Shown one piece after another: positions 1-17,565 of a stretch of 64,000 nt of DNA. Positions within the stretch are counted from its first letter, which is position 1. The number at the start of each line of letters is the position of its first letter. The notes under the pieces are model-generated. The model saw only the letters and a program-made list of their open reading frames with translations. It searched no databases and had not been told where the DNA came from. The translations under genes and the position numbers were made by a program. Source of the DNA: Trifolium pratense (lineage: Eukaryota > Streptophyta > Magnoliopsida > Fabales > Fabaceae). Where the stretch lies: assembly GCF_020283565.1 (NCBI RefSeq), contig NC_060062.1, forward strand, positions 19,316,127 to 19,380,126, given 5' to 3'.

Positions 1-166
1 ACATCGTCCTACAATTTATTTATTTTTATGCTAAAATTTCATTTTAAAGCAAATAAATAACCGAGTGTAACAAGTTCAAATCATTCTCTATTTATATTAC
101 ATTACATGCAATATCTATTAACTGAGTTATCGACACATCATTCAATAATCCTACAATTGTTTTTCT

Positions 167-438
167 TATATAAATAACAAAAAAAAAAAAAGAAGAGAGA
201 CATAAGAGAGAGGTGACAGTTTATGCAGAGTTAGAGGAGATAGTACAGATCTGTTTGACCAAAATCTTTCACAACACAACACAACACAACACAAATCAGG
301 TTCTTACTTCTAATCTTAAAATCTCCAATTTCCAACATCATCATCATTTCATCAAACATTAACCCCTTTTTCTCTCTCTTCAAAACAAAAAAAAATTGCA
401 AAATTTTCAGAGCTTGAAGAAGATTAAGAACAACAACA
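167..438 (+). promoter_or_regulatory. Core promoter and 5' UTR of the MAP kinase gene
   Basis: A TATATAAATA box lies at 167-176. It is followed by a purine-rich stretch and a CA/CT-rich leader with repeated ACAAC units (about 270-300), typical of a plant 5' UTR. The first ATG of the kinase frame is at 439, preceded by AACAACAACA. The transcription start, probably near 200, is inferred from TATA spacing only. The 166 bases upstream are AT-rich with no other recognisable element. Confidence 0.5.
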
Positions 439-5239
<4,801 letters not shown>

Positions 5240-7383
5240 TGTAGTAGTGAGATAATGATGGTAATGTTTTCATTGGATTTGGACTGTGTCATGTCTGTTG
5301 TCCATAGGTCAAGAGATTTCTGTGTATATATATTATCATATCTATCATCTGAAACCAGATGACCTTGGAATTTAATTATTTTCTCATAGGCATGATTGGT
5401 AGACTCACTGGAACACAATCATAAGGTGTTTTGTATTTTGTAATGTCTTATTTGTTTCAAATTATTGACTTCAGGGAACTTCTGATAAAACGGTTTCTCA
5501 TGAATGTGTGCATTTTCGATTTTTTTTCTTTTCTGTTAAAAGGCTATTTGTTCTGCTATAATGATAAAAAGAATTGAACATGTTTTTATTTGAACAATAA
5601 AATTTCAGGTAAGTTGATGAAGCGAAAAGGATGGTGGTGGTTTGACGATCAAAACAATGCAATAAGAAGATTGATTGAAAGACTTCTATTTTTTATTTAT
5701 CGGAAGTCTGTTTTAATGATCACTGATTTTCAGTGGTTTCAGATTTTAAACTTACACCTCAGTTGATATAAGATCAATTGGAAGTTGAACAACCAATTTT
5801 CAAAACCTATTTATTTATTTTTTGAAAACTGTCTTGCAGTACCGCATTAACCGTTTAGGGTGCATGAATCGTAAATTTGTGTACTCGTGCACAACTCCAT
5901 TACAGCTATAGATTTATGGATTTAAAATTCAATGAATAGCATTTTGCAAGGACAACATGATGCATGGATTTGTTGGTTATCATGAATTGTCTTGTTTGGA
6001 ATTGTACGGGGGTTGGCACTTGGCAAGTTGTTCCCTTCCCTCATAAAACTTTGCTCGTGTATTTATCGTCTTCACTTTGTTGCTATTTTAGAGCCGCATA
6101 TTAGTGATGCTCATGTGGATCAAGTCTTCCAACGCATTGGTCATTTAGGTGTTGAGAAATGGCGTCTTCTTTGGCGACCTTTGGTGTTTATGGAATCCTC
6201 TGCTCTTGTTGAATGTTAAAACTATTTTCATCTCTTGTTATTGTATTCATCTCCGCATAAATCTATGAATAACCAACGGAACCAAGAAAACTCCTAGGAA
6301 TGAGAGTGGAACCATTTCTTTTATATCTCACTAAGATTGATTTTGTACATTTTGTAGTTATATTCTCCACAGCCAAACCTTGTTGTCGCCTTATCGGTTA
6401 TACATTTCAAGTCAAGAGCAATACAATTTGTGTATCCTCAAGCGATTGTTCAATTGTGAAAATGCATGTATAAAATAATAATTGTAAAAATGAAAATATT
6501 AATGCGAATAAAAATGATGCTAACACAACTATCACTTACGAATCCCTTGCTTATGTCATCATTCTTGAGCTTTGCTATGAACTATGAAACACGTTTCTTA
6601 TTTTAAGGGCAAAATATATCCCTATTTCATCTTGTAAATAAGACCTGAGTGACTATTCGGGTTTCTCATTCTGTGAGTTTAAGCATAAGGTTTATATTTT
6701 GAGAAAAGCTGAAAGACAGTTCTCTGAATCTATACTTTAGTAACATGACTTCATATGTACATTTACAAGTGTATTTATCTTCTTTAGTCCATAGTTGAAA
6801 CATCTTGATTTCCTCAGCTACTCAATTAGTAATATTGATATCATGTTGAAACTTCACGAAAAATTGTACAAGATTCGATTTGTGTTACGATCACTGAGGG
6901 CACCAACAGTACCAAGAAAAACTCTTCGAAATGGTGTTTGAACTATTTATTTTACATATTCACTGAGGGCACCAATAGTACCAAGAGAAACTCTTCAGAT
7001 TGATTTCATAAAATTTGTAGTTATATTCCTGATAGCCAAACCGAGTTCTCACCTAAGTTTTAAGCCTAAAGTGTTCACGCAAAGGAGCTCTTATTTCAGG
7101 CTGGAAGTAAACTCCAAACCCAAAAGAACAATGCAGTTCATATGTATCCTCTTCATTCAGAAGTGTTAGTCAAACATCAAGCGACTGTCCAATTTTAAAT
7201 CGTTAGAACTCAAAATGTTCACCCCCTTTCTCTAACCACTTAACCCAGAGACAAACTTTTTGAAAGAGAACACAGAATATAACATAAGTTACAAATCCGT
7301 AAAGAATACGTTGATCATAAAAGTAAAGCTGATAGTAATTTACTATTTGCAGAAAAACAATTTTATGATACACAACCAAGTAT
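5240..7383. other. Intergenic region between convergent MAPK and Ser/Lys/Arg-rich genes
   Basis: The first few hundred bases should be the MAPK 3' UTR. A LINE endonuclease scrap sits at 5982-6190. A diverged direct repeat of roughly 200 bp occurs at about 6265-6470 and again at about 6895-7200; the copies share words such as TTTGTAGTTATATTC, AGCCAAACC and CAAGCGAYTGTYCAATT. Within the second copy a shorter unit (CACTGAGGGCACCAA...) occurs twice, at about 6894 and 6960. No other gene is seen. Confidence 0.5.
5982..6190 (+). pseudogene. LINE (L1-type) endonuclease fragment
   Basis: The conceptual translation starts MNCLVWNCTGVG, which matches the conserved start of plant LINE apurinic endonuclease domains. 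After a frame change it continues with FVAILEPHISDAHVDQVFQR, the next conserved block (VAILEP...). The rest of the endonuclease and all of the reverse transcriptase are missing. It is a short, frameshifted relic with no function expected. Confidence 0.55.
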
Positions 7384-10300
7384 TTAACCACTATCAACTT
7401 TTGATGTCCCAAAGAATTTTGATAGACGGACTGGTCCCCCACCATCTTCACTATCGGTTCCAGAATCCTTGCTTTTGGACTTGTGCCTCTTTTCCTTCTT
7501 TGATCGCTTAGACCTGGACTTTGATCTTTTTGATGCTCTCTCTTCGTCTTCACTACTAGAAGAGTATGAGGATGATGAAGAGGAGCTAGATGGGGAAGAC
7601 CTTCTTGAATGCTGCAATGGATTAGATGGTGAGGATGCGTGTAAAAAATCAATCAAAACAAAAATTATTGAAAACATCAAATCCTAATCAATATTGCTTG
7701 GTTCATTACTCTTGTTCATCCAACAATTAACAAAACTGAAGGCCGGGTATTTTGAATCAGTTTGCTACAACAATAAACAAAGTTCTTTTGTAGAATAATA
7801 TACAAACCTAGAGAAGCTAGAGTTATATGTCATCACTTCGAACATAAATTGATGGTTGTAAACAACGATTTCAGATAGACAAACCCTATATAAGTTCATA
7901 TTAAGGCAAAGCCATTGATGTCAAGAAAATGGTTGAGAAAAGGGAACACCAGTGATCAGTCTAGAAAACCTACTTTAAATCCACATAATGAAACTTTTTT
8001 TAAAAAAAGGTTAACTCCTTAAACTTCGAAGGAAACGGGGGAGGTAGTACTGTAACACCATTTAGTTAGTGGCGAGTCGGACCCGGCCGAACAGGAGCAG
8101 AATCTATGTGCTCATTGTGGAGGAGTATCACATTCAGTTAATGATCACCCTCTCATATATAGGTATTTGGAGCGGAGGCGTGCTTCACTGTTCAAAACAT
8201 GTTCATCTAAGTTGTAAGTATTAAGTACCAGTAGCAGAGATCAGAATGGAGGGAAGGACATGGCTCTGGTTCAAGGTAATGAAGGAAGCAGAACCAAGAT
8301 TGGACTGAAAAAATGTAAGGACCTCTGCTTGGTATGGAGATTGTCATTCTATGAACCCATTTTCACGTTTGAAAACGTTTATCCAAGGGGGAACTGTGGA
8401 GGAGTGATGCTTGCTACTCAAATTTCATTGATGCCCGATGACTAGTACATGGGGCTCTTTCTCAGAAGATTGAAGGAATAGATTCGACTAGAGGTGATGG
8501 CACTTGAACAAGCCAAATGTTATATAAGGATATCCACTATATAATTGACAGGAAATTGGTTTATGTAGCTGCATCTAAGAGTTCAACAAATTGGCGATGG
8601 CATGGCATGTCAAGTTTCTAAAATGCCTACATCCAGAGGAAGGAGGAATGATGAGCTGTGTTTCAAATGTGAGCATCACTATGGCCCCAACAATCAGTGC
8701 CCTAATCAACACTCATACTCGGGGATATTGACTTGGGAAGGAACGAATGAGAATGAAGGGCTGAAGGAGTCTTTGTCAGCAGCTGATTACAAAGATGGTC
8801 AAGGAGATGGAAATAGTCTGCAGTGTAATGAATTTCCAAGAGGTGCACTCATTACATATGGCATCTTCAAGGCAATGACGGTGGAAGGATGTCTAGAAGT
8901 ATACCCACTCATTGATAGTGGAGCTAGTCAACTTCATTACCGCCAAACTAGCGCCTCTTTAGTTTTACCTGTCACTACCACCAAGGAGTTCAAAGTTGGT
9001 TTATCGAATGGCAGTAAGTGTTGATACAAAAATTTGATAATCAAAGGTGGGCTGGACAAATCTTTTGGTAGAGGCTTGTATTCTTGAAAAGTTCGACCTT
9101 ATATTTGAAATTGAGTGGTTGTTACCTTGGGGTAGACCTGGACAGATTGGATAAAGAAATCCGGGAGCTTTGCTCAAGATAGTTGTAATCTCAAGGGGAA
9201 TTGCACCAGTGATCAACACCACATTTGGCAAGGGAGATAAACTCCAATAAAATTGAAATACCCAATCTTGTATCAGCAGCAAAAAGTAGTATAGAGGGTA
9301 AGCAACTCGGGAGGTCCTAATATGCCAAGTAAGCAACTCGGGAGGAGGAAGACAACACCTGTAATCATCTTTTTCCATTCTGTCTTGCCTCAAGGTTCAG
9401 GCTGATAAAAAAGGTATCGATGGGTTAGTTTGATGGATTCCTAGACCTAGTAGATAAAAAAGGATCCAGATAAGGTCCTAATGGTCTAATATGTGAGCTG
9501 ATACCCTCTTTAGAAGAGGGGTTAACATTTAAACAAAAAATGAGAAGGAAAGTTAGTAAGAGGAGAGATAACGCAGATCTACCCTATAAAATTCAGAGGG
9601 GAGAAGGGGTTATATGTTTTTCATTTCAACTTCCGTTTATAGCTTGAGGCCATGGGAATTTACCTTGGTGGGAGCATTTGCTCTTTATGTATTTTCTTCT
9701 GTTTACTTGTCAATAATAGTCTCCCTTTGTTATATAAGAATTATTCCTGTCATTTATGGAATATAAATGAACTTTGAATGAAAGTCACTGACAAATTAGA
9801 GTTATCTGTAATTTACCTTATAAGAGATAAGAGATTCAAAACAAAAGACGCGTTGAAGATTCAAAACAAAAGACACAAGCCTTGACAACATTTTCAACGT
9901 CAATGCAAACAATTTAAACCTACACTAATACTAGTCCAATACCATGGTTGCTGAAAACTAAAAGGAAAGTTACCCAGCAGTTCATACTTTGCATAATAGT
10001 TGAAGGGGTAGTTACAATAGTATTAGTTTTTTAAATGAAACATTTTGGTTCTTCTCTAGGAAAAAGTAAATGTTGGAAATCAAACACACCTTTCTTTTTT
10101 TGCTGCTATGCTTCTTCGAAATTTTGTCCCTCTTATCTGTGTAGTAGAATATGCAACACTCGTCATTAGAAACTGGGTATGGGAAACAGCGCTAGAAAAA
10201 CACAACAGATTTCTGCAACTTTACCAAATTAAGGCACATACCTTTTGAATGTTTAGACTTACTACTTGAGTGATTTCTTCCCTGGGAAAGTTTGCGAGCC

Positions 10301-13300
10301 CTTTCAGCATCTAGTTGAGCCCTGTACTCCCTCATCATCCTATCTGCATCTGCTTCTAGCTCCCCCTTTTTCAGTTCTTCTTCCTAGTAAATAAAGTACA
10401 ACAAATCATGTCAAACACAAATTAAATAACAGTGCTAATGCCCTAAAATATTGATACATAAAATAGCGCACATTATGATATAGGAAAAGGCATTCAATAA
10501 AAAAGGTTTGACTGAATCAACAAAAAAAAGGTTTGACTGATAAAAGAGAAAAGCTAATGCCCTAAAATCTATGCAATCAAAATTTTATGTAATTAAGTAG
10601 TATCAATAAACAAGTAGAAATGCTAATGATCTAACCCTTAGGGGGTGTTTGTTTCAAGTGTATGAATCACATTGCCAGGAAAACAGGGGCAGTAAATGAC
10701 TATGCGGCTATGCCCATGTTTGTTACAAGGCTGAGAAAAAATTATTCATGGGTATAAAGGTTCCAAGGAATGGGAAAACTTCCATAGTTCCCGTGAATTT
10801 AGTCCCAAGTGAGTCAATTGTGTGCCAACCATTTTCTTTTAAAAATACCAAGAATCAAATTCTCATCTTTATATTCCAGGTTAAGTTATTCTTGGGAAAT
10901 TTTGTTGAGCTCGTGAAACAAAAGCCCCCTTAAGTTTGCTTTCGAAGCTGACTCTTATGGCGGAAGGATAATAAATAAAATACAAAACTCCATAGAGATT
11001 ATTTTTACAAAAAAAAAACTTTCCAACAATAAGCAAAGTTGAGGGTAGGGGCAGGGAATTTCACCTTTCCACAGGCGCTTAATTTTTCAAACTCAAATAT
11101 AAATATCATTATGATTATTTGAAAGTGTGCCACACATCCAAACACAGATCAAGAGAGGTTCTATTTCAAATGAAGATCCACAATAGGTTTGAGAATGAGG
11201 GGTTGAGAGCATGTGTCAAAGGATCAAGTAGAGAGGAGAGTCAATTGATTAAGAGAGGTTGAGGCAAAGGGGGTTAAGGGATTTCAGGCCTCTTAACTAC
11301 AGGTTGTGCAACATGGGTCACCCAGCTCAACCTGTAAGAGCAAGGCTTTCTCTCTCGGTCCTCTAATAATTCCCACAAAACTATATTGGTCTTGCAGTGT
11401 AACAATCACCGGCATGGTAAGTGTTGGGAGGTGCAACAAAGCTTGAAAGATGGTGCAATCCAACAAGTAAAACGCGACCTTCCAACCACAGAGTAAAACC
11501 CTATTTTAGTCCCTAAAAGATTTGCTAGCCAATTTTTGTCTCATTTTGATATTTTCATGTTTTAAAAATGAGTAAATAAAACAAGTAAATTGAGAAGAAA
11601 TTTAAAATGAGTAAATTTGGAGGGGAGAGAAGATGCATTTATAAACTTAGAGACATTGACTAAAATAACCTTACATTAAATATCATGTGAAATGTTCCAA
11701 GGGTTTAAAATGTAAATTAGTACATCCCCTCCATTAAAATCTCTCCCCTCTCCTTGTTTAAACCAAACAGACCCTTAGAGAAACAGGCCAAACTTCAGAC
11801 ACAATTCAGGAGTAGTCTGATAAATGGAGAAGAGGGTAAATGGAATAATGAGATAGCAGACAACCCTCCTCAAACTTATTACAACAAGGTGCACAAGGAT
11901 GTATGTTGTATATTATATATAAACAAAGATAGTATATTAGTAATGCATTTTTTTTTACAGTACACAGTAATTCATGGACGTTAAAACTATGACATAATTC
12001 ATGTACAACATAAACCAACAATTACCTGGACTAAAATCATCACAAAGCTATATAAGGTAAGTAGCTCAGTTAGAGTGAGTAATACACAGAATCAATGGAT
12101 GGGTTTTCAAATAATTCTGATTACAAAGTAAGGTAGCCAGCCCATTTGCCTTTGGAAATATTTAGACTGAGTAACTAAGGCTAAGAGAATCGATCGTCTA
12201 TTATTGTTGTAAACTAAAACAGTAAAACCATATCTCGCATTTTCCCCTCATGTATACACAACAAAGAAAATGTATTTCCAATTTAGAGTAAATATTTAAG
12301 GTTTGTGAAGAGATTACCTTTTGTTTCTTTTTGTACTCTTCCCATGTAATTGTGTGAGATGTTTTAAGGCTGGCCAAACGAGCGGCATGCCACTCTGGTG
12401 AATGAAATGAACCATCCACCTGCGACAGTCCTCATCAATAACGGTCCAGGAAAAGAAAGTGATCCAACATTCGAGCATTATAAAGCAAAACAATCCTATA
12501 ATCCAATATATACATGCATGCAGTAAGACAAGAATAGCAAATAACATGGTGAGTAGCATTTCCTTCAAACCAAATAGATATACATCACTTATGATGTTGT
12601 CCACTAAATCACGGGCCTATTTGGATTGGCTTATTTGAGCTTATCTACTGGCATAAGTTTTGTGAGACTGTGTGGGCAACTTACAAAAACAACTTATGAT
12701 ATTTTTCATAAGTATTTTTCAGCTTATTTTCACAAGTTCTTCCATATATCTTAGGAAAACAGCTTATTTATAACACACACAACAACAATTTAATTTAATT
12801 TTATCTTTTGCTATAGAAATAGGTTATCATGATAAGAGCTTGTGCCATAAGCTGCAAATAAGTTGTTTATCCAAATAGGGCCCATATTTTTAATTCAATA
12901 TTCACAAAAGCAAGCAGATGTGAAAATGTTCACTGCCATTGAAATTTGACAACCAAAAAGCACATATATAAAGCAGCAAAGTTGAGATTCAAGCTCAGGG
13001 CTTATTAAATATCACTACAGTACACAAGTTATTTTTTCAAGTTATCATAGATACTTAATAATAGTAAAAATAAATAATTTTTACTTTAATCCCTAAAATT
13101 AAAAGCATAAATACAAGCACAAACTCATATAACACCAATTAAGAAATAGAATTAGGAAATAACAATGAACACAAAAGGGGAAAAATCAATTAGCGATAGG
13201 AAGAATTGAACGAAATTGAAAGAAGGTATGATATGGAAGGGTACAAACCATGCCATCTTCAACCTCATCGGGGCCGCCGGAGGCACCGCCAAGCCTGGCT

Positions 13301-13335
13301 CTTTGCATAGCTTTGTAGGCTTGATTTTTCCCCAT
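7384..13335 (-). CDS. Conserved plant nuclear-type protein with Ser/Lys/Arg-rich C-terminus (exon 3-4 junction unresolved)
   Basis: Exons on the minus strand: 13335-13249 (starts MGKNQAYKAMQRARLGG), 12419-12318 (contains SPEWHAARLASLKTSHT), 10383-10242 (an acidic/basic helix with MMREYRAQLDAERARKL), and a last exon reaching the stop at 7384, upper limit about 7611. The last exon holds a long serine run, RS/KR-rich stretches and the end GGGPVRLSKFFGTSKVDSG. At least 185 aa. The composition suggests a nuclear RNA-processing or chromatin-associated protein, but I do not recognise a named family. The first three junctions agree in phase. Exon 3 ends in phase 1 while the best acceptor of the last exon (7611) needs phase 0, so an additional small exon or another splice choice probably lies in the 2.6-kb intron, which also contains a retrotransposon fragment. 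Confidence 0.72.
8040..9790 (+). mobile_element. Degenerate Ty3-gypsy retrotransposon fragment inside an intron
   Basis: An open frame at 8602-9024 contains a degenerate zinc-knuckle-like stretch (ELCFKCEHHYGPNNQCP) and a retroviral-type aspartic protease start (VYPLIDSGASQLHY). In Ty3-gypsy elements these two blocks lie next to each other between gag and pol. Upstream (8080-8580) and downstream (to about 9400) the sequence is broken by stops. 9400-9790 has no coding signal and may be LTR or leader sequence. No reverse transcriptase or paired LTR is visible. The outer limits are approximate. It sits in the large last intron of the Ser/Lys/Arg-rich gene, in the opposite orientation. Confidence 0.55.
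10641..10929. mobile_element. Tourist-like (PIF/Harbinger) MITE, 289 bp
   Basis: The left end GGGGGTGTTTGTTTCA and right end TGAAACAAAAGCCCCC are inverted copies. The element is bounded by TTA at 10638-10640 and 10930-10932, the 3-bp target duplication typical of PIF/Harbinger. It lies in the intron between exons 2 and 3 of the Ser/Lys/Arg-rich gene. No coding capacity. Confidence 0.7.
12613..12883. mobile_element. MITE with GGGCCTATTTGGAT termini
   Basis: The ends GGGCCTATTTGGAT and ATCCAAATAGGGCCC are inverted repeats differing by one inserted base. The interior has sub-terminal inverted words (CATAAGTT / CTTATGGCAC-like). This end sequence is widespread in plant MITEs. No clear target duplication could be read, so the superfamily is open; hAT is my first guess. 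It lies in intron 1 of the Ser/Lys/Arg-rich gene, on the upstream side of exon 2. Confidence 0.6.
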
Positions 13336-14569
13336 TGATTGAGATTGAATTTGTGGTAGGTAAAGATAGATCGATTGGTGCTATGTGGATTATGATCATG
13401 CACAATTATACTTCTACAATAGAGTTAAACCCCGATTCGATTGAAATTGAAATTGAAATTGTTGATTGAATTATTAGGGATTTGATTTTCTCAATCGCAT
13501 TGCAATGGTTGCGCTCTTGTTTTTGTTCTCTTTCGTTCGTTATCAGTTTCATTTCATACATAACAACAACAAAAAAAAAATACATCTATCTATCTATGGG
13601 CCATTGGGCTTGCATCCTTTCTCTTCCTATACGGGCCTCTGCCATTTCTTTTGGCGCCCCAAGTGCTCGTTTTCTATTTTATTTTTTCGCTACTTAATAG
13701 CGGACGTTATAAAAATAATATATTTTTAGAAATTTTAAAAATGTCGTCCACTATAAAAGTAGAGGACCGGTCAGATCTTCTGCTTCAATCAAAGTATGTC
13801 AAGTGGCCAATTTTAATTGAACATTTGTGTGGCAATGTCATAGCTTTTAGTTAATGCGGAGCCTTCAAAAATTCTATATATACTCCCCATCTCTTCTCTT
13901 CTCTCTCCTCTCATTGCCATTCATTTTGCCAGCAAAGCAGTGAAGGAACGACCATATACAGAAGAACGTTGTAAATTAATGCACCATCTTTAGTTATCAA
14001 ATATCGGTTCAACCTGACAAAGGCTTCTTGAAAACAGTGTAGAAACCCACGAAAAGCATGCGATAATGCTGCTCTTACTTAAGCAAGTAACGACTACGAC
14101 AACTATCGATCTTTTGCACAACTCCAATGACACAATACGAGTTCAAACTCATACGAGTTCAAACTCCAATGACACAATACCGGCCACTGGAGTTGCTCTA
14201 AGTCAGATGAATTAATTGCTTCAACTTCATCTTCTCCGGGTTCAATCATGAAAGCCGCGATTTCGTCGAAAGTTCTTGGACGAATCAAGTTTGAACATAT
14301 AGCTTGAACGGATCTAACAAACGTAGCGTCTAGCTCGATTAGTCCCTTCCAGGCATGGATGCAAGTAGTGTACATTGGGGTCAGCTGGCCCACTCCTTGC
14401 TTTATGTTTTAACCAATAATAGTAATATTTTAATATATTAAATTTTTTGTCTTCTACTATATGTTATTGTGTATTCCTTTTTTGTCATAATTTTTGTTAT
14501 GTTGACACTTGTATTTGCATTAGAATCTAGTAATTAAGTAGTTATATTATTTTAATATGCTGGAAATGA
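13336..14569. other. Gene-free region with a dispersed repeat and a short unassigned frame
   Basis: This includes the 5' flank of the minus-strand Ser/Lys/Arg-rich gene. A repeat at about 13640-13770 recurs at 54165-54330. A TATATATA-type box followed by a CT-rich stretch (about 13870-13920) looks like a plus-strand promoter, but no gene follows it. A minus-strand open frame at 14103-14393 contains IRPRTFDEIAAFMIEPGED; I do not recognise it, and part of it overlaps a short duplicated stretch (ACGAGTTCAAACTC twice near 14138-14168). Confidence 0.4.
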
Positions 14570-16640
14570 ACAAATATTTCAAAAGAAAGTCTCTCAAGAA
14601 GTCAATGAAGTAGAAACACCAATACAACAACAACCAGACCATCCTTGAAAAAATATTCTAGAGGTTGATTTGAAAAACCTTCCTGCTGATCCTAAAGAGA
14701 GGAAACAAATGTCATGTTATCATCCAAATGATCGAGATGAAATTCGAAGAGCTTATTTGCAAAGAGGGCCTTGTGAATCAAAGGAACATAAATTTCCTGC
14801 AACGACAATTTGGGACTTCTCTCCGTAATTTTAATCCCGATTGGTTTCTTGAATTTGATAATTGGTTGGAATATAGTGTATCAAAAGTTGTTGTGTTTTG
14901 TTTATGTTGTTATCTTATGAGATTTGAGATTGAAGAAAATAATGGCTGAGATGCATTTTTTACAAGGAGGTTTTCAAATTAGAAAAAGAAATGTAGACTC
15001 AAAGTCCATGTTGGAGGCCCTAGTAGTGCTCACGATCAAGCTTGGCGAAAATGCAATGCATTAATAAATCTCAAGACGTTTAAGTGAAGGAGCAAATGAT
15101 CGTTGTTTTATGTTTAATACCAGCCAATATATAGAAGAACTAAAAGCGGCCTAGTGCACCAGGTTCCCACCAAGTCGGGTCCTCGAGATGATAGATGCAC
15201 GTAGCCATACCCTATCAAAAATAAAATACAGGTGTTACATAATAAACTCACCTCAATGTATGTGGCAGCAGCCTCAGAATGTTTCTCATTTGTTCTAGAG
15301 ATGAATATATCCCAAAAGACATACTACCATAATTTCTAACCGAAACACAGATTGAACCACAACCTCAACCACAAGGGGCTTACTCCGATAATTTCGGGTG
15401 TATTATTCAAAACACCCAGTTTGTGGTTGAGGCCGAAGACACCGCAAGTAAAATTGAGAATTAAACCTAAATAGTTCAAATTTTCCAGCATAATTCCTCT
15501 CTCCTTGGTAACCTCTGTGACGATCCACCGCCGGTCATGGTTTTGGCGAAGTCCTTCTGTGTGTGCGGAGATATAGAAGATGAAATTAATAATCATTTTA
15601 ATTGATGAATCTCAAGACGTTTCAGTGAAGGAGCAAATGATCGTTGTTTTATGTTTTGTAGACAAAATAGGGCATGTCCTTAAGCGGTTTCTTGGTACCG
15701 TCTATGTTGACAAAACATGTATATCTTTAAAGTTAGCATTGGAGGCAATGTTTGCAAAGTACAATTTGAGTTTGTCAAGAGTTTGTGGACAAGGAAATGA
15801 TGGGGCTAGTAACATGCGAGGTGAAATTAATGGTCTCAAATGTTTGATCTTAAAAGAAAATAAGTGTGTGTTCTATGTTCATTGTTTTGCTCACAAACTC
15901 CAATGGACACTTGTGGCGGTTGCAAAATATCAAGATGATATTGCTTGGTTTTTTGTTGTACTTAACAATTTATCTAATGTTTTTGGAGCTTCATGTAAAC
16001 GCAGAGATATTCTTAGAGAGTTAGATTCTTAAATTAACTAAAGCACTAAAGAGTGGATAGAAACTACATTAACAATAGCCGAAGATACTAGATGAGGCTC
16101 ACATTATGGTACATTACTAAGGTTGACTTATTTGTTTCCCTCTGTGTGTGATGTGCTTAATATGATTGTGAAGATAGCACAGACGCAAAAACAACGAGTT
16201 GAATCTCGTCTATTATTGATACTTTATGGTCTTTTGAATTTATTTTAAAATTGCTTTTAATGAGAAATGTATTGGGCATTACTAATGACTTATCTCAAGC
16301 TTTGCAAAGAAAAGATCAAGATATTGTAAATGTTATGTCATTAGTCAAAATTTCAAAGGAAAAATTGCAAAACATGATAGATGATGGTTGGCCTAGTTTC
16401 CTGAGTAAAGTGTCATTGTTTTGTGAAAAGCAAGATATTCACATTGTAAATATGGATGATGCATTCGTGTTAAAAGGAAAACCTAAGCGTAAACTTGAAA
16501 AGTTTCAAACTTGCATCACTTTCAAGTTGAGGTATTTTATCAAGTGATCGATAGACAACGTCAAGAGCTTAACAACAAATTTAGAGAGGTAAGTAGTGAA
16601 TTGCTTATTTGTGCAGCAAGGCTGCAAGCCTAAATCCAAG
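14570..16640 (+). pseudogene. hAT-type transposase pseudogene (TTF zinc finger / DUF4371, zinc finger MYM-type 1-like)
   Basis: Successive broken frames match the plant hAT-derived zinc finger MYM-type 1-like family. The TTF-type zinc finger region (CYHPNDRDEIRRAYLQRGPC, then NPDWFLEFDNWLEYSVSK and CLCCYLMRFEIEENNG) lies at about 14700-14950. The DUF4371 core (DESQDVSVKEQM, GQGNDGASNMRGE, YVHCFAHKLQ) lies in an open frame at 15580-16032. Further fragments run to about 16620 and end near FYQVIDRQRQELNNKFREV. Stops and shifts separate the blocks. About 480 bp of foreign sequence sits between two copies of a 50-bp segment at 15065-15115 and 15605-15655. The C-terminal hAT dimerisation domain is missing. 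Not functional. Confidence 0.75.
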
Positions 16641-17565
16641 AGATTTATTTTTTGATTTACCCCCTGACTGACCATGTCACGTCATCATTTTTGTGGAATC
16701 TTAGGTCATCATTTTTCATGAGGGGGTAAACAACAAAATTTTCACATTATACGAGTAATCCATTTTTTTTTTGCAGGTGTAAATCAAAACTCGTCTACTT
16801 TTTAAGGGATAAAAACCTATTTAAATAAAAAAGATGTTTAAAATTTTTAAAAAAACATTCATAAAATTAAAAAAAAATTTATAAACTTGAGGGATCCATG
16901 AACCGGTTGTTGTTAAGATGGTCCACATTAAAATTTTCCGATAGAAAAAACTTATTAAAAAAACACTTTTGAAAGAAAAGAAAAAGAAAAGGACATAGTA
17001 ACAGTAGTACAATCAAATTAACATTTGAATTTTGTAAATGTTGAGAAATGAGCGTGACCACTAGCAACATAAGGACAAAGAAAAGATCACAACTTTTCAG
17101 AGAGATAGATTGCAAATAAGGAGAGAAAACAACAGCTAGCTAGCATCATTCACAGTATTGCTATGCTAACACTACACTACAATTCTTTTTCACCTCTCTC
17201 TTTCTCTCTCTCTCCTTCACACAGACACAGTCACTGTCTGTCACTGTCACACACATACTCATGCTAAAATCTCTCTCTCTCTTCTCTCTCAGATTTCACA
17301 CATCATTCATCACCATCTTCCACAAAAAACCAGTCCAATGCTTGTACCATTTCATCATAACATAGCTACCTAGTTAGAGGTGTAGCTACCACCTACTACT
17401 ACTACTACTACAACTTTCAAACCAAAAAAATACAACAAAAATATAAAAACCAAACAACACCTTAACTCTAGTTCTTTCTCTCCTAGTTCCAACAAAACTA
17501 CTCATTCTCTACTTCTCATTTCTTCCTAGCTAATTAGTAGTAGTAACTTCATAAAAAACATCACC
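16641..17565 (+). promoter_or_regulatory. 5' flank and leader of the formin gene
   Basis: 16641-17150 is AT-rich with no gene; a small inverted pair TTTACCCCCTGA / TGAGGGGGTAAA at about 16660-16730 may be a MITE scrap. From about 17180 the sequence becomes CT-rich (CTCTCTCTTTCTCTCTCTCT-type tracts, with an ACT triplet repeat near 17393), typical of a pyrimidine-rich plant promoter and 5' UTR. No convincing TATA box was found. The ATG used for the formin is at 17566. Confidence 0.4.

Noticed and set aside
7203..7652. 149-codon minus-strand frame overlapping the last exon of the Ser/Lys/Arg-rich gene
   Set aside because: It is an alternative frame of that exon. The other frame has the expected Ser/Lys/Arg composition and a stop that gives a sensible C-terminus.
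9001..9393. 130-codon minus-strand frame
   Set aside because: Lies within the degenerate Ty3-gypsy fragment; no motif, and opposite to the protease frame.
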